Of a stretch of 64,000 nucleotides of DNA, positions 17,103-27,083 are shown one piece after another (position 1 is the stretch's first letter; each line of letters starts with the position of its first letter). The position numbers were made by a program, and so were the translations under genes. Source of the DNA: Candidatus Rhodoferax randersensis (GTDB lineage: Bacteria; Pseudomonadota; Gammaproteobacteria; Burkholderiales; Burkholderiaceae_C); NCBI GenBank assembly GCA_016718155.1, contig JADKEH010000010.1, positions 124,001 to 188,000 of the forward strand, given 5' to 3'. Under the pieces are notes generated by a model. That model ran no database searches. It saw only the letters and a program-made list of their open reading frames with translations, and was not told the DNA's origin.

Positions 17103-17780
17103 CTAGCCAAAGTGAATCTGGCTACCACGCGCCTTGACCAATTTGCTGCCGTTGACCAGCGTATGTTCGGCCTCCATTCGCAGCAATTGCTTGGCTTCGC
17201 ATTCAATATGGGTGGCCGACACGCGATCCGTTCCGTCGGTCGTGCGAAGGTAATGCTTGCTGAAGTGATGGACCCGCTCCATCACGGTTGACAACACGCC
17301 GCCAATCAGTTTGACCGAGCTTGCTATCAAGCGGAACTGGCGACCAACCACTTCCCCTGTGTCGGTGGCGAGTGTGGTGCGCTGCACGGAGACATCCAGG
17401 CCTTCGCCCCGGATTTTGACTTCCGGGGCCTCCAGCGTCAGAGCCCCGCCCTCAACCACCCAGCGTGTGTCGCCGCGGCAGCGCAGCACCTGCTCGGCGC
17501 CTTCTTCACGCTGCAAAACCGCCAGGATCCAGACCTCATCCGGTGCCACGCGCAAACACGCCACACTGTCGCCTTTGGCAGGCTCCAGCAGGCAACTCGC
17601 CGCACTCGACGCGCGAGCCCGCAACTTGCCGCTGGTAACGACAAACCGACCATCCTTGACTTCGGTCACAACCCCTACACACCAGTCGGCCGGCGTGCCA
17701 CTGGCGTAGCAAGGAATGCGGTCTGCGTCAGTGGCTCCCGTATTGATTGGACGTCTGGGGGACTTCACGGTGCTGCTCAT
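17103..17780 (-). CDS. DUF3540 protein of the VgrG module
   Basis: A 225-residue DUF3540 protein, a family found almost only beside VgrG, DUF2169 and DUF4150 genes. ATG at 17780 has AAGGAG eight bases upstream. The N-terminal half (VTEVKDGRFVV, SCLLEPAKGDSVACLR, DEVWILAVLQRE) resembles a small OB/gp5-like barrel, and the C-terminal half forms a regular beta-helix-like stretch (LTLEAPEVKIRGEGLDV...) ending with the SHHF-like ERVHHFSKHYLR segment. Its exact role is unknown; by context it is a loading or spike accessory factor. The 88-base gap before it is the widest in this sub-operon. Confidence 0.88.
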   Translation of the reverse strand: MSSTVKSPRRPINTGATDADRIPCYASGTPADWCVGVVTEVKDGRFVVTSGKLRARASSAASCLLEPAKGDSVACLRVAPDEVWILAVLQREEGAEQVLRCRGDTRWVVEGGALTLEAPEVKIRGEGLDVSVQRTTLATDTGEVVGRQFRLIASSVKLIGGVLSTVMERVHHFSKHYLRTTDGTDRVSATHIECEAKQLLRMEAEHTLVNGSKLVKARGSQIHFG

Positions 17781-17868
17781 GGTATTGCTCCTTCTACTAA
17801 TCAGTTGAGGACAGCGCGTTGCTGCGTTCCGGTCTGTCCTGAAAAGTCTCACTTGATCGCATTTCCAG

Positions 17869-18921
17869 CTACCCGGCAAGCGGCTGCCACGCTTCAGCTT
17901 CAGCCAGATCGGGGTCAGACTCCAGGGCGCGCTTGCGGTCGGTCATTTGGGCGCCTTCGGTCGCCGCGCCATGCAAGCAGGCACGCAACATGGTGGCCTG
18001 ACGCATGTCCGCAGCAATCAGCTTGGCGTGTCGGAAATCAGCGTAGGTCAGATCACAGGCCGCAAAATTGCAACGCTCCAACTGGGCGCCCGCAAAGTGC
18101 GCCTGGTAGAGATTGGCACCCTGGAAATTGCTGTCGTTCAGTAGAGCGCCCGTGAATAACGCTTGACGCAGGTCGGCTCGCTCAAAATTCACCCTGGTCC
18201 CGGACGCTTGGCAAAAAATGCTGTTTGGCGCGTTGGCTTGGCTGAAATTGGCGTTGTCGAGCTTGGCCGACTGGAAATTGCATTGGCGCAGCGGCACCGC
18301 CGAAAAGTCGGCGCCGGTCAAGTCACTGGAGGCAAACATGCAGCCTTCCAAAGTCAGGCCCACAAACGACTTGCCCGCCAACGCCGTGTTGTGAAAGACG
18401 GTCCGCCGCAAGGTGGCGTGCGCCCACGTCAAGTGCGTCAAGTCACACTCCAGCACCGAGGTGTGAAACCAGTCGGCGCTGTCGGCGCAAACATCAAGCA
18501 GGCTGCATTGGGTGATGACGCTGGCCTCTAGATTGGCCTCGCGCCAACTGGCATGGTCGAACTTGCACTTGGACAGGGTCGCCATTGTCAGCGCAGCCTG
18601 GGCAAACTGGGCATGCATCGCTGAACATTCGGTCAGCACCGCCGCGTGAAGATTGGCTGATCGAAAATCGGCGTGCGCCAATTGACACTGGTTGAAGACG
18701 GCCCGTCTGAGCTGCGCGCCACCAAACAAGGCGCCTTCCAGATTGCACTGGTCAAATACCGTCTCGCGAAGGTCAGCGCCGCGGAAATCGGTCTGCGAGA
18801 AATCAATCCTGGAGAAAATGCCGCCGCCCAGAAAGATCTTCGAGAACTGGCCCTTGCTGAGATTCAAGCCAACCAAGGTCTCCCCCAAGGTGACCGCCGC
18901 CGACAATAACTCGGGGCTCAT
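17869..18921 (-). CDS. Pentapeptide-repeat protein of the VgrG module
   Basis: A 350-residue protein made almost wholly of pentapeptide repeats of the A(D/N)Lxx type, from about residue 20 to 325, e.g. FRGADLRETVF, FNQCQLAHADF and FQGANLYQAHF. Such repeats fold as a right-handed quadrilateral beta-helix. There is no signal peptide. Its ATG overlaps the stop of the DUF2169-pentapeptide gene as ATGA, so the two are translationally coupled and possibly bind each other. Pentapeptide proteins are common next to VgrG/DUF2169/DUF3540, where they are thought to help load cargo; no enzymatic domain is visible. Confidence 0.9.
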   Translation of the reverse strand: MSPELLSAAVTLGETLVGLNLSKGQFSKIFLGGGIFSRIDFSQTDFRGADLRETVFDQCNLEGALFGGAQLRRAVFNQCQLAHADFRSANLHAAVLTECSAMHAQFAQAALTMATLSKCKFDHASWREANLEASVITQCSLLDVCADSADWFHTSVLECDLTHLTWAHATLRRTVFHNTALAGKSFVGLTLEGCMFASSDLTGADFSAVPLRQCNFQSAKLDNANFSQANAPNSIFCQASGTRVNFERADLRQALFTGALLNDSNFQGANLYQAHFAGAQLERCNFAACDLTYADFRHAKLIAADMRQATMLRACLHGAATEGAQMTDRKRALESDPDLAEAEAWQPLAG

Positions 18922-21521
18922 ACGGCCCCCGCCTGTTGGGCTGGCGTCAAGCGTGGCCAGGTTCGCGCGCGCTTGAGCAGAGCACCTTCGAGCTTGACAT
19001 CGCCATCCAATTGAACTCGCGACAAGTCGGCCCCAAACAGATTGCTCTTGCGCAAATCGGCGCGCCGCAAGTCGGCGTGTTGCAACACTGCGTCCTGCAA
19101 GTTCATGCCCGCCAGCAAGGCACCGCGCAAATCGGTCCGACGAAACATCGCCCCTTTGGCGCTGGCCATTCTGCAGTCGGTCCCGCTGAATTTGGCCTCG
19201 GAGACATTCGCCCCGTCCAGCTTGGCCTTGACCAGGCGAGCACCGCTTAGATCCGAGGCGCCAAAGTTGCAACCAGTTAGGTCCGCCTCGGTGAGATCGG
19301 CCTTGATCAGGGTGCACCCCGCCACCAACACCAGGCCAGCAGCAGCAGCGGACTGCAACTGGGCCCCATCGAGCTTGCAGGTTATGAAGGTGCTGCTGCG
19401 CAAGGATGCACCCCGCAGGTCTACTCCAGACAGGTCGCACTCGATGAAATTGCAGCCCGACAGGTCCGCTTCACACAGCGTCATGCCGCTCAGGTCGAGC
19501 TTGTAAAAGGTTTGCCCGCAGGCATGCACGCCACTCCAGTCCGCCTGCCCCCAGGTGGTCTCCAGCAACATCGCCGCCTCCACATGCGCACGGTGAAACT
19601 GCGTCCCGGCAAAGGCGCAATGCATCAGCGCAGCCCCGGTCAACCTGGAGTCATCCATGACGGCGCCGTTCAACTGCGCGCGGCCCAGGTTGGCGCCAGT
19701 GAAGTTGGTGCCAATCGCGATGACGCCACTGAGGTTGGCATGGGCCAGCACGGCGCCGCTGAGGTCGGCGCCCGACAGATTGGACTTGGAAAAATTGGCG
19801 CTTTCCAGCCAGGTGCCAGCAAAGTTGGCGCCGCGAAGATCCAGAGCCGAGAGATCGGCGCCGGTGAAATCCAGGCCAGCAAAATGCCGGATGCCCTTGG
19901 CCACCGCACGTCCCACTTCGTCACGCAAGCTGGCAGCCTCGGACAATGGCATGCGCGCGGCAGCTGCCTGCATGTGCGCGCCCTGCAAGTAGCCCAATCG
20001 CTGCGTTTGCTCGTTCTGGATCAGCTTGGCGTAGAGCTCGGCCTCCTGGCCTCCCAATTGCCCAGCGCCCACACTGCGGCGCAACTCGTCCAAATGCAAC
20101 TCGGCGCTGTACTTGGGTGGCCCACGGTGCTGCAGAGCGGCCAGGTCGATTTTGTGTTCTTCGGTCAACGCCAGGGTTTTTTCGACCTGGGTGACGACAT
20201 CGGCCAAGGCCTGCCACTGTTGGGCCCGCGCCTCCTTGAGTTGCCGTTCCACGTAAGCTGCCAGCTCATCCCCCGTTGGCAGCTTTTCGCGAGCAGGCAT
20301 TTTGATGCCCAGCGCATCCGGATCGCGGCCCATGGCTCGTATCTGCTCGCGCGCCGACTCGACATCCACCTCGGCGCGACGGTACTGGGCATCGGCCTGC
20401 AAGCCCTCCATCGCGAACACCTTCTGGGTTTCTTCCAGATCGGGGTCGTAGCTGCTGATGCCGTTTGGCAGCAGGTCACTGTCTCGCAAACTATGGATCG
20501 CGCCCATCTTCGGGTCGGCGCGCAGCTCCAGCACCCCAGCGTAGTGCTCATCGGATTTAGGTTCGTCCAGGCGCTCCACTGCCCCCATCAGGCCCACCAC
20601 ATCCGACCCATCGTCTTCTGCCACCTCGGCCAGGCCCTGGTACAACACAATGCAGCGCTCGGCGTGCGGAAAGAACCAAACCGTGGTCAGGCGCAAGGGG
20701 ACTTCACGCAGCGTCGGTTCGGCGTCGATTTCGCGATAGCTGGCAAACACGCGCGCCCGCAAGCCCGGCAATTGACCTTCGATATGCGGCTGACTGGGGT
20801 GGAGGTGATCAAGTTCAAACGGCTCGTCCCCGCGCAATGGCGCGCTGAACCACTGGTCCTGCGGCGCCAGGTTGAAATAGCGCCAATCCAGGTCCGGCGC
20901 AAAGCCTGGCGAGTGCTCCTTGAGGTAACTGCCGTCATAAGTGCCACGGTACTGCGCGCGCTCTGGATGCATGACATCTCGCACACCAAAACCGGCCGGT
21001 GCGACCGCCTGATCGGGCTTGAGCAATCGGCTTTGCGGCAACTCCAAATTCGGCAACCAGCGCAGCCCGTCGACCGATTGTCGCCCCCTACCAGCCGGAT
21101 TGGCCGGGAAATCGGGGCCACCGTAAGCACGTGCCCAAGTCAGGGGCATCTTCTCGAAGACTTGTGGCGCGCTGGCACGCGTGCCGTCCCAATAGCGATC
21201 ACCAAAAGCCAACAAGGTTTTTTCGGCCGCACCAAGCCGAACCCTGACCGCACACCCATTAGGGCTTGCGGCAGGCGGATAGGCATGGCCGTGCACGAAA
21301 AACTCCGAAGTAAGTTTCGCCATGCCTTCATCGATTAGAGGTGGGTCCATCTCCTTGGCCAGAAAATTCCACATCGACTGCTCACCCCACAAGGCACCAT
21401 GTTCCCCTTGTGCAAACGGCACGTGCAAACACGCAGTCACACAGAGCCCAAATCGCTTGCGGTACTCGATGGGTCGGGTCAGCAGACTCAGGGCTTGCGG
21501 CTTAACAACTTGCACAGACAA
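18918..21521 (-). CDS. DUF2169 adaptor fused to pentapeptide repeats
   Basis: An 867-residue two-part protein. Residues about 1-330 are a DUF2169 domain, the family of T6SS adaptors that link effectors or PAAR-like proteins to VgrG; landmarks are GEQSMWNFLAKEMD, a GDRYWDG motif, FEKMPLTWARAYGG and a PNLE...P block. A helical linker (about 330-560) follows, and the rest is pentapeptide repeats (FTGADLSALDLRGANFAGT and onward). The start is TTG at 21521, immediately after the vgrG stop; GTG at 21515 is an alternative. It overlaps the next gene by four bases. The fusion of a DUF2169 adaptor with a long pentapeptide helix suggests a cargo-holding scaffold. Confidence 0.9.
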   Translation of the reverse strand: MSVQVVKPQALSLLTRPIEYRKRFGLCVTACLHVPFAQGEHGALWGEQSMWNFLAKEMDPPLIDEGMAKLTSEFFVHGHAYPPAASPNGCAVRVRLGAAEKTLLAFGDRYWDGTRASAPQVFEKMPLTWARAYGGPDFPANPAGRGRQSVDGLRWLPNLELPQSRLLKPDQAVAPAGFGVRDVMHPERAQYRGTYDGSYLKEHSPGFAPDLDWRYFNLAPQDQWFSAPLRGDEPFELDHLHPSQPHIEGQLPGLRARVFASYREIDAEPTLREVPLRLTTVWFFPHAERCIVLYQGLAEVAEDDGSDVVGLMGAVERLDEPKSDEHYAGVLELRADPKMGAIHSLRDSDLLPNGISSYDPDLEETQKVFAMEGLQADAQYRRAEVDVESAREQIRAMGRDPDALGIKMPAREKLPTGDELAAYVERQLKEARAQQWQALADVVTQVEKTLALTEEHKIDLAALQHRGPPKYSAELHLDELRRSVGAGQLGGQEAELYAKLIQNEQTQRLGYLQGAHMQAAAARMPLSEAASLRDEVGRAVAKGIRHFAGLDFTGADLSALDLRGANFAGTWLESANFSKSNLSGADLSGAVLAHANLSGVIAIGTNFTGANLGRAQLNGAVMDDSRLTGAALMHCAFAGTQFHRAHVEAAMLLETTWGQADWSGVHACGQTFYKLDLSGMTLCEADLSGCNFIECDLSGVDLRGASLRSSTFITCKLDGAQLQSAAAAGLVLVAGCTLIKADLTEADLTGCNFGASDLSGARLVKAKLDGANVSEAKFSGTDCRMASAKGAMFRRTDLRGALLAGMNLQDAVLQHADLRRADLRKSNLFGADLSRVQLDGDVKLEGALLKRARTWPRLTPAQQAGAV

Positions 21522-24320
21522 TCATCCGTTCGTCCCGGGTTTGGTCGGAGGGGTGGGGGCGTTGTTGACGGCATTGCCGGGCTGATTGCCCTGGTCTGTG
21601 AGTGCGTCTGACCCGCGCGTAACCGTTGCCACGCCTGCCGCCTCGGCAATGCTGTAACCCGGCAGCGCCGTCGCGAATGCATCACTGCGACGCCGTTCCG
21701 CGACCCTGGCCAAACTCGAAAGGCGACCCGCCAGCCCTGGCAAGCCTTCGGCTGCGGCCTCTTTTGCCGCCTCCTTGAGCGCCTTCTGCGCGTCTTCGTA
21801 TTGCTTCAACGTCGCGCTGATGTCCACGATGGCGGCCGCCGCGCCGGCCGCCGCGCCCAGCGCGCCGGCGACGCCAGCGCCCGCTGCCGCGCCCGCACCG
21901 GCACCGGGCATGAAGGACTTCAAACCCTGCTGCTCGGCGGACAAGGTGCGACAGGCGATCTCCGCCGCACCCACGCCTATCAGCTTGAGGGCGACAGCGT
22001 TTTCGATCTGAAGGCCCGCAAAATTAGAGATATCCATTCCCAACGCATTGTTGATGCTCATACCCATGAAGGTCGAACGCGCCATGCCCAAATTGGCCTC
22101 GCTGTTCATGCCAATGTAGCCACTGCTGTTGGACCCCAACACCGTGGTGTTGGAGCCAATCGACGTGGCATCGATGTTGCCCACCGCCATCATCGCCAAA
22201 TTGGTGTTGCTCACCAGCTTGATGCTGTTGGCCATGATCGAAGTCTCGCCGTTGGAGATGTCTTTTCGCGATGCTGCCTGTATCTTCAGCTCCGCCGACG
22301 AGGTAATCGTCGCGGCGCCCGTCACCGATGTGCTCTGACTACCGTTGACACCAATGGTTTGTGAGCCGTTGACGATGTGAACCTGGTTGCCGGTGATGAC
22401 GGTCGTAACCCCGCCCGCGAAGGTGTTGGCCTGCGGACCGACCACCTGATTGGTCTGGCCGCCCGCCCCCACCGCGTTGACCTGGGACAGGCCCACAGTA
22501 TTGGTCTGCATCAGGTTGACGCGGTTGACCTGGTTCTTCACCACTTCCGTGGTCTGGTCCTTTTCAACTGTCCACTTCTCATTGCCACGAACCCGCGCGG
22601 TGCGGTCGTTGTCCACGGTAAGAAACTGGTCATGCATGACCGTGGTGCTGTCATCGTTCTCGACGGTGGTCGACATGTTGCGCTCGGCGTGGACCGTCAA
22701 CTCCTCTTTGCCCTTCTTGTCTTCAAATCGAATTTCGTTGTAATGGTTGGGATTGCCGCCAGGCGTGGACCGTGTCTTGAAGCCGCTTTGTGTGGGCGAC
22801 TCGTAGGGTATGGGTTGTTCGTCGTTGTAGACGCGGCCCATGATGATGGGGCGATCCGGGTCACCATTGAGGAAATCAACAATCACCTCTTGCCCGATGC
22901 GGGGGGTGAAGTAGCCGCCCCAGCCTTTACCCGCCCACGGGTGCGAGACGCGGATATAGCAGGTCGATTTTTCGTCGCTCTTGCCGTAGCGATCCCAGTG
23001 GAACTGCACCTTGACACGGCCAAACTCGTCGGCATGAATCTCCTGCCCCGCAGGCCCCACCACGATGCCAGACTGTGGACCTGGCATGGTGACCCGGGGC
23101 GTGCAGCGCGCCGGGCGAAACGGCAACTCCACCGGCAATGTGGTCAACAAGAAGGCGCTGGCCCCGCGCGCCCCGTCGTGCAGTGAGGGCGTGCTGTGGA
23201 TGATGTCCAGCACCACGTCACGCGTATCGGCGTTGACCGTGTCTTCGGCAAGCAGCGCCTCCAATACATCGGCCACCGATTCACCGGACTCGCGCATGCT
23301 CAAACCCTCGTAGCCGGAGTGAGTAACAACGAAGGTGCAACCAGCGATCAGGTACTCGCCGTCGCGCGAGCCGTCAGGATCACCCTCGAAGGTGAAGCGT
23401 TGACCGGTCGCCACATCAGGCCAACTGGTGGTGGCCCAGTGGCGATCGCGTCGGGCGATCAACTCGTCGCCGCGCACGCGGGCACGGCTGTCCGCGTCGG
23501 CGCTGGCGAAGTAGCCACCGGGAAATTCAAACAGTTCAAAGTCTGCCAGATCGTGATCGTCCGCCACGTCCATGTCGGCGCCGAGCTTCTTGCGAATCGC
23601 CTTGAAGTCACTGTCACGCGAGGCGTACTTGCCACTCTCCAGGCGTCGGGCGCTGGTCCAGCGGGTGATCTCGTTGTAGCGGGCGTCCGCCGCGCTGCCC
23701 TCCACATAGCGCAGCGTCGCCTCGGCTGGCAGGGTGGTGTGCGCGACATCACTGCTGTCAGACAGGTACATGGTGCCGGGGGCGTCGTGGGCGTCGAACC
23801 AATAGTAGATGCCCTCGTCTTCCATCAGGCGCGACAGAAACTGGAAATCACTCTCGCGGTACTGCACGCAATAGCGCCTAGGCGCATAACTGGCGGTCAG
23901 CCGGTTGTCGAGCTTCTTGTGGGGGCTAACCGGGCTGTCGTCGAACACGCTGTTCATGACATCCGGGACGCTGAGGTTTTGAAAAATGCGCGCGTTGGTG
24001 CGCCGGGTCAGCAACCAGAACCAGGATCGCAACGTGATGCGGTACTCAAAGTACCTGCCCACCTGGCTCAATCGCAGCAGCCGCGTGGCAAAGCCATGGC
24101 AATGCCGTTGATGCGGGTTGTTGCCGCTGTCGTCAAAACTGATCACCACATCGAAGGACTTCCCCAAAATGTCCTTGGCATCCAGTCGCTCGCTACGCGA
24201 CAAGACAGTCAGCTCATAGACTGCCGGCTGAGACAGGACCTCGTGCCCAATCACACGCCAAAACAGCAGGTCGTCGACGACGGGCGAGTCGCTCTTGATC
24301 TCAAATTGGTGCGCAGCCAT
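21522..24320 (-). CDS. vgrG: VgrG (TssI) spike protein with Ala/Gly-rich C-terminal extension
   Basis: A 932-residue VgrG, the trimeric spike that is ejected on firing. The N-terminal gp27-like part shows FEIKSDSPVVDDLLFWR, the middle gp5-like OB domain ends with the diagnostic DEFGRVKVQFHWDRYGK, CYIRVSHPWAGKGWGG and PRIGQEVIVDFLNGDPDRPII series, and a long beta-helix needle follows (repeats of V-x-x-x-Q-x-N and TTV motifs, residues about 540-790). After residue about 803 comes an Ala/Gly-rich segment of about 30 residues resembling a membrane helix, then a helical, charged stretch and a polar tail. The extension matches no toxin I recognise. The gene follows clpV by 11 bases and touches the DUF2169 gene. 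Confidence 0.95.
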   Translation of the reverse strand: MAAHQFEIKSDSPVVDDLLFWRVIGHEVLSQPAVYELTVLSRSERLDAKDILGKSFDVVISFDDSGNNPHQRHCHGFATRLLRLSQVGRYFEYRITLRSWFWLLTRRTNARIFQNLSVPDVMNSVFDDSPVSPHKKLDNRLTASYAPRRYCVQYRESDFQFLSRLMEDEGIYYWFDAHDAPGTMYLSDSSDVAHTTLPAEATLRYVEGSAADARYNEITRWTSARRLESGKYASRDSDFKAIRKKLGADMDVADDHDLADFELFEFPGGYFASADADSRARVRGDELIARRDRHWATTSWPDVATGQRFTFEGDPDGSRDGEYLIAGCTFVVTHSGYEGLSMRESGESVADVLEALLAEDTVNADTRDVVLDIIHSTPSLHDGARGASAFLLTTLPVELPFRPARCTPRVTMPGPQSGIVVGPAGQEIHADEFGRVKVQFHWDRYGKSDEKSTCYIRVSHPWAGKGWGGYFTPRIGQEVIVDFLNGDPDRPIIMGRVYNDEQPIPYESPTQSGFKTRSTPGGNPNHYNEIRFEDKKGKEELTVHAERNMSTTVENDDSTTVMHDQFLTVDNDRTARVRGNEKWTVEKDQTTEVVKNQVNRVNLMQTNTVGLSQVNAVGAGGQTNQVVGPQANTFAGGVTTVITGNQVHIVNGSQTIGVNGSQSTSVTGAATITSSAELKIQAASRKDISNGETSIMANSIKLVSNTNLAMMAVGNIDATSIGSNTTVLGSNSSGYIGMNSEANLGMARSTFMGMSINNALGMDISNFAGLQIENAVALKLIGVGAAEIACRTLSAEQQGLKSFMPGAGAGAAAGAGVAGALGAAAGAAAAIVDISATLKQYEDAQKALKEAAKEAAAEGLPGLAGRLSSLARVAERRRSDAFATALPGYSIAEAAGVATVTRGSDALTDQGNQPGNAVNNAPTPPTKPGTNG

Positions 24321-24331
24321 GACTCAAGCCG

Positions 24332-27034
24332 TCAATCAAAGGCGTAGGTGAAATCGGAGTCCGCCACATCCAGCGCCACGCGATGGATTGCTCCGCCAGC
24401 CGCCAGCCGTTTGAGGTACTCGATCGAGATGGTTGGCAAGACCGTGTTGGTCAGGATTGCATCGATGGCGCGACCACCGGACTCGGTGTCGTTGCAGCGC
24501 GCCACCACCAGCTTGACCACCGCATCCGTGTACTCGAACGGCACGCCGTGGTTTTGCAGCACGCGCTTCTTGATGCGATTGAGCTGCAGGATGACGATCT
24601 TGCCCATCATGTCAGGCGACAGCGGGTAATAGGGAATGGTGACAATTCGGCCCAGCAAGGCGGCCGGGAACACCTTGAGCAGTGGTGCCTTCAGCGCTTC
24701 ACTCAAGGCCTGCGGATCGGGCAACAGCTCGGGGTCGCGGCACATGCTCATCACCAGCTCACTGCCGGCATTGGTGGTGAGCAAGATGATGGTGTTCTTG
24801 AAATCGATCATGCGGCCTTCGCCGTCTTCCATCCAGCCCTTGTCGAACACTTGGAAGAATATCTCGTGCACATCCGGGTGTGCTTTCTCCACCTCGTCGA
24901 GCAGCACGACGGAATAGGGGCGCCGGCGCACCGCCTCGGTCAGGATGCCGCCCTCGCCATAACCCACGTAGCCGGGTGGTGCACCTTTGAGCGTGGAGAC
25001 GGTATGCGCCTCCTGAAACTCACTCATGTTGATGGTGATGATGTTCTGCTCGCCGCCGTACAGTGCCTCAGCCAGCGCCAGCGCGGTCTCGGTCTTGCCC
25101 ACGCCGGAGGTGCCACACAGCATGAAGACACCAATCGGCTTGCCGGGATTGTCCAGTCGCGCGCGCGAGGTCTGGATGCGCCGCGCGATCATCTCCAAGC
25201 CATGCTTCTGACCGATCACGCGCTCGTTGAGGGTATCTGCCAGCCGCAGCACCGCTTCAACTTCGTTCTTCACCATGCGTCCAACCGGAATGCCGGTCCA
25301 GTCCGCCACCACCGAGGCCACCGCCTGCTCGTCCACGGAAGGCAGAATCAGCGGATGCTCACCCTGCACCTCGGCGATGGATGCCTGCAGCGTCTTGAGC
25401 TCAGTCAGCATGGCCTCTCGGTCCGGGGCCGGCGTGGCACCGGGTGCGGTCTCGGCTGCCACGGGCGCCCCGTCTACCGGCTGACCGGCCGCGCGCAGAC
25501 CGGCACGCAGTTCCAGCAAACGGTCGATCAGCGCTTTTTCCTGCTTCCAACGCTCAGTCAGCCGACCCAGTTCATCGTTGGCCAGCACCATCATGGCGTC
25601 AACGGTTGCGGAACGTTTGGCCACATCAATGCCTATCGTCGCTTCACGTCCAATGATTTCCTGCTCGGTGGTGAGCGCCTCGATACGGCGCTGGCAATCT
25701 TCGACCTCGGGTGGCGTGGCATGCTGAGAGACCGCGACGCGCGCACAAGCGGTGTCCAGCAGACTCACCGCCTTGTCAGGCAACTGGCGGGCCGGGATGT
25801 AGCGGTGTGACAAACGGACCGCGGCTTCGATCGCCTCGTCCAGCAATTGAACGCGATGGTGTTTTTCCAAAACGGCAGCAACTCCGCGCAGCATCAGGAT
25901 CGCTTTGATCTCGTCCGGCTCGGGGACTTGAACCACCTGGAAACGGCGCGTCAGCGCCGGATCTTTCTCGATGTATTTCTTGTACTCGGCCCAGGTGGTG
26001 GCGCCGATGGTGCGCAGGTTGCCGCGCGCCAAGGCCGGCTTGAGCAGATTGGCCGCATCGCCAGTTCCGGCGGCGCCCCCGGCACCGACCAGCGTATGAA
26101 TCTCATCGATGAACAGGATGATGGGCGTTGGCGAAGCCTGCACCTCGTCAATCACCTGACGCAAACGCTGCTCGAACTCACCCTTCATGCTGGCACCGGC
26201 CTGCAACAGCCCCAGATCCAGACTCAGCAATTTGACATCCTTGAGCTGCGGCGGCACGTCCCCCCGCGCCAGACGTTGGGCAAAACCCTCCACCACCGCC
26301 GTCTTGCCAACGCCCGCCTCGCCGGTGAGCAGGGGGTTGTTCTGGCGGCGTCGCATCAGAATGTCGACAATCTGGCGGATCTCCTCATCACGGCCGGTGA
26401 TGGGGTCCATCTCGCCCTTCTTGGCCTTCTCGGTCAGGTCCACCGCAAACTTCTTCAGCGCTTCGCCCTTGCCCATGGCGGCAGGCGCCATGGCGCCAGT
26501 GTCTTCGCCAGGCGCGCCGCTGCCCAGACCGGTGCCATCCTGCGCGCGCATCTGCGCTTCCGGCGAGGCATCGCAAATCTTGACGAAGTTGTCGGTCAGG
26601 TCCTCGGTCTTGATTTTCTCGAATTGTTTGGAAATACTCAGCAGGCGGTTGCGCAGGCTGGGCGTCTTGAGCATGCCGATGACCAGATAGCCGGTGCGAA
26701 TTTGCCCCTCGCCGAACTTCAGCGTGGCGTAGGTCCAGGCGCGCTCGATGGCATCCGGAATCTGTTCGGCAATGTCACTGATGGCGGTGGCGCCACGTGG
26801 CAGACGGTCCAGCGCGTTGGTCAAGTCCTTGGCCAGCACCGAGGCGTCGAGCCCATAGTGCCGCACGATATGGTGCAGATCCGAGTCCTGGTTCTGCAGC
26901 AGTTGGGCGAACCAGTGCTCCAATTCCACATAAGGGTTTCCACGGAGCTTGCAGAACACCGTGGCCCCCTCCACCGCCTTGTAGCAAAGCGCATTCAATT
27001 TGCCAAACAAGGCGGTACGACTGATTTCACTCAT
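24332..27034 (-). CDS. clpV: ClpV (TssH), sheath-recycling AAA+ ATPase
   Basis: A 900-residue ClpV, the hexameric ATPase that pulls apart contracted TssBC sheath. It has a ClpV-type N domain (FGKLNALCYKAVEGATVFCKL), first AAA+ with Walker A GEAGVGKT at about residue 238 and Walker B LFIDEIHTL, a coiled middle domain, and second AAA+ with GTSGVGKT near residue 640 and VVLLDEVEKAH. ATG at 27034 has GGAGG five bases upstream; the alternative start four codons earlier is less well placed. Length is usual (about 880-900). It sits between tssG and vgrG in the T6SS run. Confidence 0.97.
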   Translation of the reverse strand: MSEISRTALFGKLNALCYKAVEGATVFCKLRGNPYVELEHWFAQLLQNQDSDLHHIVRHYGLDASVLAKDLTNALDRLPRGATAISDIAEQIPDAIERAWTYATLKFGEGQIRTGYLVIGMLKTPSLRNRLLSISKQFEKIKTEDLTDNFVKICDASPEAQMRAQDGTGLGSGAPGEDTGAMAPAAMGKGEALKKFAVDLTEKAKKGEMDPITGRDEEIRQIVDILMRRRQNNPLLTGEAGVGKTAVVEGFAQRLARGDVPPQLKDVKLLSLDLGLLQAGASMKGEFEQRLRQVIDEVQASPTPIILFIDEIHTLVGAGGAAGTGDAANLLKPALARGNLRTIGATTWAEYKKYIEKDPALTRRFQVVQVPEPDEIKAILMLRGVAAVLEKHHRVQLLDEAIEAAVRLSHRYIPARQLPDKAVSLLDTACARVAVSQHATPPEVEDCQRRIEALTTEQEIIGREATIGIDVAKRSATVDAMMVLANDELGRLTERWKQEKALIDRLLELRAGLRAAGQPVDGAPVAAETAPGATPAPDREAMLTELKTLQASIAEVQGEHPLILPSVDEQAVASVVADWTGIPVGRMVKNEVEAVLRLADTLNERVIGQKHGLEMIARRIQTSRARLDNPGKPIGVFMLCGTSGVGKTETALALAEALYGGEQNIITINMSEFQEAHTVSTLKGAPPGYVGYGEGGILTEAVRRRPYSVVLLDEVEKAHPDVHEIFFQVFDKGWMEDGEGRMIDFKNTIILLTTNAGSELVMSMCRDPELLPDPQALSEALKAPLLKVFPAALLGRIVTIPYYPLSPDMMGKIVILQLNRIKKRVLQNHGVPFEYTDAVVKLVVARCNDTESGGRAIDAILTNTVLPTISIEYLKRLAAGGAIHRVALDVADSDFTYAFD

Positions 27035-27083
27035 GAGAGCCTCCAAAACCTACTGCAGCAAAGACGAATGGGACACAGGACAT

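Noticed and set aside
19512..21338. 608-codon plus-strand frame opposite the DUF2169 gene
   Set aside because: It is antisense to a well-supported DUF2169-pentapeptide gene, has no family marks and is rich in His/Gln/Arg as expected of a shadow in GC-rich DNA.
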